This document shows, piece after piece, positions 14,795-17,931 of a stretch of 17,931 nt of DNA. This stretch comes from Xanthobacteraceae bacterium (GTDB taxonomy: Bacteria; Pseudomonadota; Alphaproteobacteria; Rhizobiales; Xanthobacteraceae). The notes under the pieces were generated by a model. That model saw only the letters and a program-made list of their open reading frames with translations, ran no database searches and was not told the DNA's origin. Numbering within the stretch: the first letter of the stretch is position 1; each line of letters begins with the position of its first letter. The position numbers were made by a program, and so were the translations under genes. The DNA lies in assembly GCA_030037105.1 (NCBI GenBank), contig JASHRY010000239.1, positions 1 through 17,931 on the forward strand, read 5' to 3'.

Positions 14795-15598
14795 CTACGC
14801 GGTCGGCTGCCGCTCGCGCTGACGGGCCTTGCGCCCGAAGAAGAGTGCTTGGCTCGCCACGGCCGAGACCACCGCGAGTTGGAAAGGCTTGGCGATGAGG
14901 AATGCTGGTTCCGGCTGCTGCCCGGTGAGGAAGCGCTCCGGGTAGGCGGTAATGAAGATCACGGGCACCTCGAACGAGCCGAGAAGCTCGTTCACGGCGT
15001 CGAGCCCCGAACTACCGTCGGCAAGCTGAATGTCCGCCAGGATCAGCCCGGGCTGCTTTTGTCTGGCGAGAGCAATGGCTTCGGTGTGCGTGCGCGCGAC
15101 GCCGATGACCTTGTGGCCCAGGCTTTCCACCAGCGCTTCGATGTCCATGGCGATGAACGTCTCGTCTTCGATGATGAGAACGTCGGTCGCGATCTCGGCG
15201 GCAAGCTCGCGGCCGGATTCCTCGACCAGACCGCGCAGGGTTGGCAGATCACAGTCGAGGATGAGCGCCGCCTCATCCTCGGAAAAGCCTTCCAGCGCCA
15301 CCAGCAGGAAGGCTTGGCGTGGGCGCGGCGTAATTTGGATAATATGTTGTTCCGGCGCCAGATTCGTCTCGGCCGCGTCGGTTTTGCCGTTGACCGCGAC
15401 GGAATTCCAGATTTTCGTGAATAAGCGATAAAGGGCGGCCCGATGATTGGGGCTGGAGTCGAGAATATTCGGACTGGCGATCAGCGATTCCAAAGTTGCG
15501 GCGACATAGGCGTCGCCGGACGCTTGGCTGCCGGTCAGCGCGCGCGCATAGCGGCGCAGGTAGGGCAGGTGCTGGAGTACGGCTTGCGACGTAGACAA
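14795..15598 (-). CDS. phyR: General stress response regulator PhyR (sigma-like domain plus receiver)
   Basis: A 267-residue two-domain regulator. Residues 1-135 form an EcfG-like sigma mimic (LPYLRRYARALTGSQASGDAYV...LPTLRGLVEESGRELA). Residues 138-255 are a receiver with acidic E144/D145, phospho-acceptor Asp189 (LILADIQLADG), Thr217 (FITAYPE) and Lys237 (IAKPF). In the family, phosphorylated PhyR binds the anti-sigma factor NepR and frees EcfG. The start is TTG at 15598, since no ATG lies near the N-terminus and GGGGAGGG sits 6 bases upstream. It is divergent from nepR-ecfG, with a sigma-EcfG-type promoter of its own, and lies in the same locus as an HWE kinase. Confidence 0.96.
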   Translation of the reverse strand: MSTSQAVLQHLPYLRRYARALTGSQASGDAYVAATLESLIASPNILDSSPNHRAALYRLFTKIWNSVAVNGKTDAAETNLAPEQHIIQITPRPRQAFLLVALEGFSEDEAALILDCDLPTLRGLVEESGRELAAEIATDVLIIEDETFIAMDIEALVESLGHKVIGVARTHTEAIALARQKQPGLILADIQLADGSSGLDAVNELLGSFEVPVIFITAYPERFLTGQQPEPAFLIAKPFQLAVVSAVASQALFFGRKARQRERQPTA

Positions 15599-15639
15599 GG
15601 ACGACCCTCCCCTTTCAATATCCCGAAGCTATCGGCTAG

Positions 15640-15664
15640 AACGTCGCCGCGCAAACAAAGTTCC
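15640..15664 (-). promoter_or_regulatory. Sigma-EcfG-type promoter of phyR
   Basis: On the minus strand GGAAC (15664-15660), a 16-base spacer, then CGTT (15643-15640), an exact match to the EcfG consensus. The start of transcription would fall about 35 bases before the phyR TTG, which suggests positive feedback by EcfG. Confidence 0.85.
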
Positions 15665-15683
15665 CGAAAAACTCTCCCTGGCG

Positions 15684-15708
15684 GGAACCAAGATAAAAGC
15701 TGCGCGTT
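15684..15708 (+). promoter_or_regulatory. Sigma-EcfG-type promoter of nepR-ecfG
   Basis: GGAAC (15684-15688), a 16-base spacer, then CGTT (15705-15708), an exact match to the EcfG consensus. It lies about 50 bases before the nepR ATG. Its -35 is only 19 bases from the -35 of the divergent phyR promoter. Confidence 0.87.
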
Positions 15709-15759
15709 CTTTGGGGCAGCGGTCGGGGGCCGCCATTCAGGATTGGACACGGGGGCGTG

Positions 15760-16011
15760 ATGAAAATGAAGACGGGTAAGACAGCTAACGTTGAGCCTCC
15801 GGTCCCGAACACGGAAAAGCCGGAAGCCCGGGATGCAATGGGCAGGCCAGTCACTTCACGCAAGACCGAAGTACGCCTCGGGCGGGAAGTCCAGGCGCGC
15901 ATCGGTCAGCAATTGCGCGCCATGTACGACGCGGTCGTCAACCAGGGGGTGCCGCAACACATCGCCGACCTGGTTCGCCGACTGAGCGAACAGGATGACG
16001 GGTTGGCATGA
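15760..16011 (+). CDS. nepR: Anti-sigma factor NepR
   Basis: An 83-residue protein with a disordered N-terminus and the conserved NepR core: REVQARIGQQLRAMYDAVVN followed by VPQHIADLVRRLSE, two helices that wrap sigma-EcfG or the PhyR sigma-like domain. It keeps EcfG inactive until PhyR-P takes it away. ATG at 15760 is preceded by GGGGG at 15751-15755; a GTG at 15757 and an ATG at 15766 are alternatives. Its stop overlaps the ecfG ATG by 4 bases, giving translational coupling of anti-sigma and sigma. Confidence 0.95.
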   Translation: MKMKTGKTANVEPPVPNTEKPEARDAMGRPVTSRKTEVRLGREVQARIGQQLRAMYDAVVNQGVPQHIADLVRRLSEQDDGLA

Positions 16012-16559
16012 GGCTAGATCCGGTCATACGCGATCAGGTGCTTGCCACGGTGCCGAGTTTGCGTGCATTCGCGATCTCGCTCTGCGGCAATATTGATCGC
16101 GCCGACGACCTGGTGCAGGAGACGCTCCTGCGCGCGCTTGCGCACATCGATTCGTTCGAGCCCGGCACCAACATGCCGGCGTGGCTTTTTACCATTTTGC
16201 GCAATCTGTTCCGTTCCGAATATCGCAAGCGGCGGCGCGAGGTGGAGGACGCGGACGGGCGTTATGCCGAAACGCTCAAATCGCATCCGGAGCAGACCGG
16301 ACGGGTCGAATTCGCCGAGTTCCGCAACGCGCTTGCCAAGCTGCCGTCGGATCAGCGCGAGGCGCTCATCCTGGTCGGCGCCTCCGGCTTTTCCTACGAA
16401 GACGCCGCGTCGATCTGTGGCTGCGCGGTCGGCACCATCAAAAGCCGCGTGAACCGCGCCCGCACTCGCCTCGCCGATCTGCTCGCAATCGACAACGTCG
16501 ATGATTTCGGCCCGGACCGGGCGACTCGCGCCGTCCTCGCCGGCGGCGGGCGGAGTTAA
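16008..16559 (+). CDS. ecfG: ECF sigma factor EcfG (general stress response)
   Basis: A 183-residue ECF sigma factor. Region 2 spans about 15-75 with RADDLVQETLLRALAHIDSF and the NMPAWLFTILRNLFRSEYRK segment typical of EcfG. Region 4 spans about 108-160 with LPSDQREALILVGASGFSYE and a helix-turn-helix running into CAVGTIKSRVNRARTRL. It directs RNA polymerase to GGAAC-N16/17-CGTT promoters, three of which are present in this locus. It overlaps nepR by ATGA. The acidic C-terminal stretch (DNVDDFGPD) is short. No downstream partner gene follows directly. Confidence 0.95.
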   Translation: MRLDPVIRDQVLATVPSLRAFAISLCGNIDRADDLVQETLLRALAHIDSFEPGTNMPAWLFTILRNLFRSEYRKRRREVEDADGRYAETLKSHPEQTGRVEFAEFRNALAKLPSDQREALILVGASGFSYEDAASICGCAVGTIKSRVNRARTRLADLLAIDNVDDFGPDRATRAVLAGGGRS

Positions 16560-16938
16560 CAGCCCACGTCATTCCGCCTTCTGCGCGGTTCGGCCCGGCA
16601 ATCACCGAGCGGCGGCAATCCGAGAGCATGATCCGGAAAAGTGGAAACCCGGTTTTCCGAAAGGAGCGGGTATAAACGCCGCAGCACCGCGAACCGCGGA
16701 ACAGGGTCGACGCTGCGCGCCTCCGGCCCGCACCGTCAAAAATGGGCCATGACCGGGTTGCAACCGCATTCAATAAAATTGTTTCCGACGGCGTGAGAGT
16801 GTCTGCACGCTGTTCGCAATCGTTTTCCGCAAGCCTGATCGATCTTAACTCGGCGGCACCGGCGGCTGGGTTATCGCGATCCCTGAAAAAGCCGCGGCAT
16901 GCGCGTGAGCGCAAAGCCCGCGCCACAGGGACGTCGAG
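16560..16938. other. Gene-free stretch between ecfG and the BTLCP peptidase gene
   Basis: About 379 bases holding a truncated copy of the palindromic repeat (16623-16662) and no convincing gene. A GGAAC at 16698-16702 has no CGTT at 16 or 17 bases, so I do not call a sigma-EcfG promoter. A probable ribosome binding site AGGGA lies at 16927-16931. Confidence 0.6.
16623..16662. repeat. Dispersed palindromic intergenic repeat, truncated copy
   Basis: It starts AGAGCATGATCCGGAAAAGT, and CGGAAAA (16634-16640) pairs with TTTTCCG (16653-16659). The right outer arm (ATCATGCTCT) is missing and unrelated sequence (GGAGCGGGTATAAAC) follows. It is related to the full copy at 13985-14036. Confidence 0.8.
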
Positions 16939-17727
16939 ATGTCCGGTCGCGTTGCGTCACGCCATATTGCCAAATTGTTTATCGTTGCGCTCGCCGCTTG
17001 CGGCGGTCCGGTCACCGCCGCCGCGCAATGGCAGGTCAACGTGGCGGCGATCGATCCCGCCGCGCCGTCGAGCGCAATATCGTCCGCCGCCGAGCCATTC
17101 GGGCTTAATGTCGTGCCGGTGACGGACGGCAACGTGATAACAAAGTGGAACGGCGTAAGGGCCGATATCCGCGCCGAAAGCGAAGTTCTGGCGGTTTGCC
17201 GCGAAAGCATGGAGCATTGCCCGGCGGCGGCGCAAAAGTTTCTCGCCGTGATCGCGGAGGGCCGTGCGCATGCCGGCCGCGCCCGCATCGGTGTCATCAA
17301 CCGCGCCATCAACCTGGCGATCATCCCGATGAGCGACCTTGCCCAATGGGGTGAACCCGACGTCTGGAGCGCGCCGCTGCAGACCCTCACCACCGGTCAC
17401 GGCGATTGCGAGGATTACGCCATCGCGAAATACGTCGCGCTCAAGGAAGCGGGAGTCACGGCCGCCGACATGAGACTCGTTATTGTGCGCGACCTCGCCG
17501 TCGGGGAGGATCACGCCGTCGTTGCCGTCCGCATCGACGGGAGCTGGATCATGCTCGACAATCGCTGGCTCGCATTGGTTCGAGACATCGAACTGCCGCG
17601 GGTGGTCCCGCTCTTCGTGCTCGATGACGACGGCGTCAAGGAATTCGCGCCGGAGACGGCGGACATGCGCCAGGCGACGATGCCCGTCCAAGGCCCCGCC
17701 GTTTCACCCGGCGAGCTCGATTTTTAG
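16939..17727 (+). CDS. Exported transglutaminase-like cysteine peptidase (BTLCP family)
   Basis: A 262-residue protein with a signal peptide (basic start, LFIVALAACGG, cleavage near TAAAQ). The BTLCP/DUF920 signature is clear: PDVWSAPLQTLTTGHGDCEDYAIAKY with catalytic Cys157, then DHAVVAVR with His192, and LDNR with Asp207, which complete a Cys-His-Asp triad. Family relatives include the periplasmic protease LapG, which releases adhesins, but most alphaproteobacterial members are uncharacterised; I see no LapD or large adhesin nearby. The ATG at 16939 has AGGGA 7 bases upstream. The stop codon overlaps the stop of the convergent gene. Confidence 0.9.
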   Translation: MSGRVASRHIAKLFIVALAACGGPVTAAAQWQVNVAAIDPAAPSSAISSAAEPFGLNVVPVTDGNVITKWNGVRADIRAESEVLAVCRESMEHCPAAAQKFLAVIAEGRAHAGRARIGVINRAINLAIIPMSDLAQWGEPDVWSAPLQTLTTGHGDCEDYAIAKYVALKEAGVTAADMRLVIVRDLAVGEDHAVVAVRIDGSWIMLDNRWLALVRDIELPRVVPLFVLDDDGVKEFAPETADMRQATMPVQGPAVSPGELDF

Positions 17728-17931
17728 AATTCCCCGGCATAGGGCCCCTGCGGATCGGCCAGCGCCTGCAAGCGCAACGCCGCCGCGTGCGCGAAGCGCA
17801 GCATTACGGCCCTGCGCCGCGCCGGCGACAGCCGATGCTCCGGCGCCTCGCCTACGATCGATGCGCCGAAGGCATCGGCTACGATCAGGCCGGTATCGGC
17901 GGGAAAGATCTCGCACGGTACGTCGACGATG
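17724..17931 (-). CDS. MmcB-like DNA repair family protein, C-terminal part
   Basis: Only the last 68 codons are in the window. The minus strand reads IVDVPCEIFPADTGLIVADA, then FGASIVGEAPEHRLSPARRR, then AVMLRFAHAAALRLQALADP, ending GPYAGEF. The pattern of an upstream PCEI.P...GLIVADA, EAPEH.L, and a helical A..LRFA..AA.RL ending matches the MmcB family as I know it, a conserved alphaproteobacterial protein with a nuclease-like fold tied to the SOS mutagenesis genes imuA/imuB/dnaE2. The stop (17724-17726) overlaps the peptidase stop on the other strand. The start and N-terminal domain lie outside the window. Confidence 0.75.
   Translation of the reverse strand, partial: IVDVPCEIFPADTGLIVADAFGASIVGEAPEHRLSPARRRAVMLRFAHAAALRLQALADPQGPYAGEF

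Noticed and set aside
14489..15424. 311-residue open frame on the + strand
   Set aside because: It runs antisense through most of phyR and has no recognisable domain; a codon-bias shadow.
16698..16723. GGAAC upstream of the BTLCP peptidase gene as a sigma-EcfG promoter
   Set aside because: No CGTT occurs at a 16- or 17-base spacing.

Overview
The window looks like a chromosomal segment of an alphaproteobacterium in the order Hyphomicrobiales, close to Bradyrhizobium or its relatives. The evidence is a complete PhyR/NepR/EcfG general stress response locus, an alphaproteobacterial-type ribosomal protein S21, a BTLCP cysteine peptidase, a probable MmcB protein, and two copies of a palindromic repeat (AGAGCATGAT...GGAAAA...TTTTCC) that is very common in Bradyrhizobiaceae-type genomes. 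No rRNA, tRNA or CRISPR array was seen.

Region 1 (1-9626, + strand) is a tightly packed operon that enters from the left. It encodes the C-terminus of a phenylacetate-CoA-ligase-like enzyme, a complete branched-chain/aromatic-type ABC importer (binding protein, LivH, LivM, LivG, LivF), a RidA-family protein, the three subunits of a molybdenum hydroxylase of the xanthine/CO dehydrogenase class, and a MaoC-like hydratase. The importer and hydroxylase genes are interleaved: the large subunit lies between livM and livG, and the FAD and 2Fe-2S subunits follow livF. Most junctions overlap or nearly touch. The layout suggests uptake followed by catabolism of an aromatic or N-heterocyclic acid through CoA esters; the substrate cannot be named. 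The large subunit has Gln where the family has its catalytic Glu, and the RidA protein lacks the usual active-site Arg.

Region 2 (9627-10397) is a junction of decayed DNA. It holds a minus-strand fragment of an IS3-type transposase with a frameshift, next to a frameshifted + strand remnant of a small KGG-type protein gene. Base composition changes here: the operon on the left is visibly more AT-rich than everything to the right, so the left part may be an acquired island.

Region 3 (10398-12106) carries rpsU (GTG start) with a terminator-like hairpin, a TPR lipoprotein and a small VOC-fold protein.

Region 4 (12119-16559) is the general stress response locus: a soluble PAS-GAF-HWE histidine kinase, a small exported protein, phyR (TTG start), and divergently nepR-ecfG. 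I found three exact GGAAC-N16-CGTT sigma-EcfG-type promoter sequences: a divergent pair between phyR and nepR, and one upstream of the small exported protein gene. Expected logic (known for the family): the kinase phosphorylates PhyR, PhyR-P sequesters NepR, and EcfG is freed to transcribe its own locus and, by inference, the exported protein.

Region 5 (16560-17931) holds a gene-free stretch with a truncated repeat copy, an exported BTLCP-type cysteine peptidase, and the C-terminus of a convergent MmcB-like gene whose stop codon overlaps that of the peptidase.
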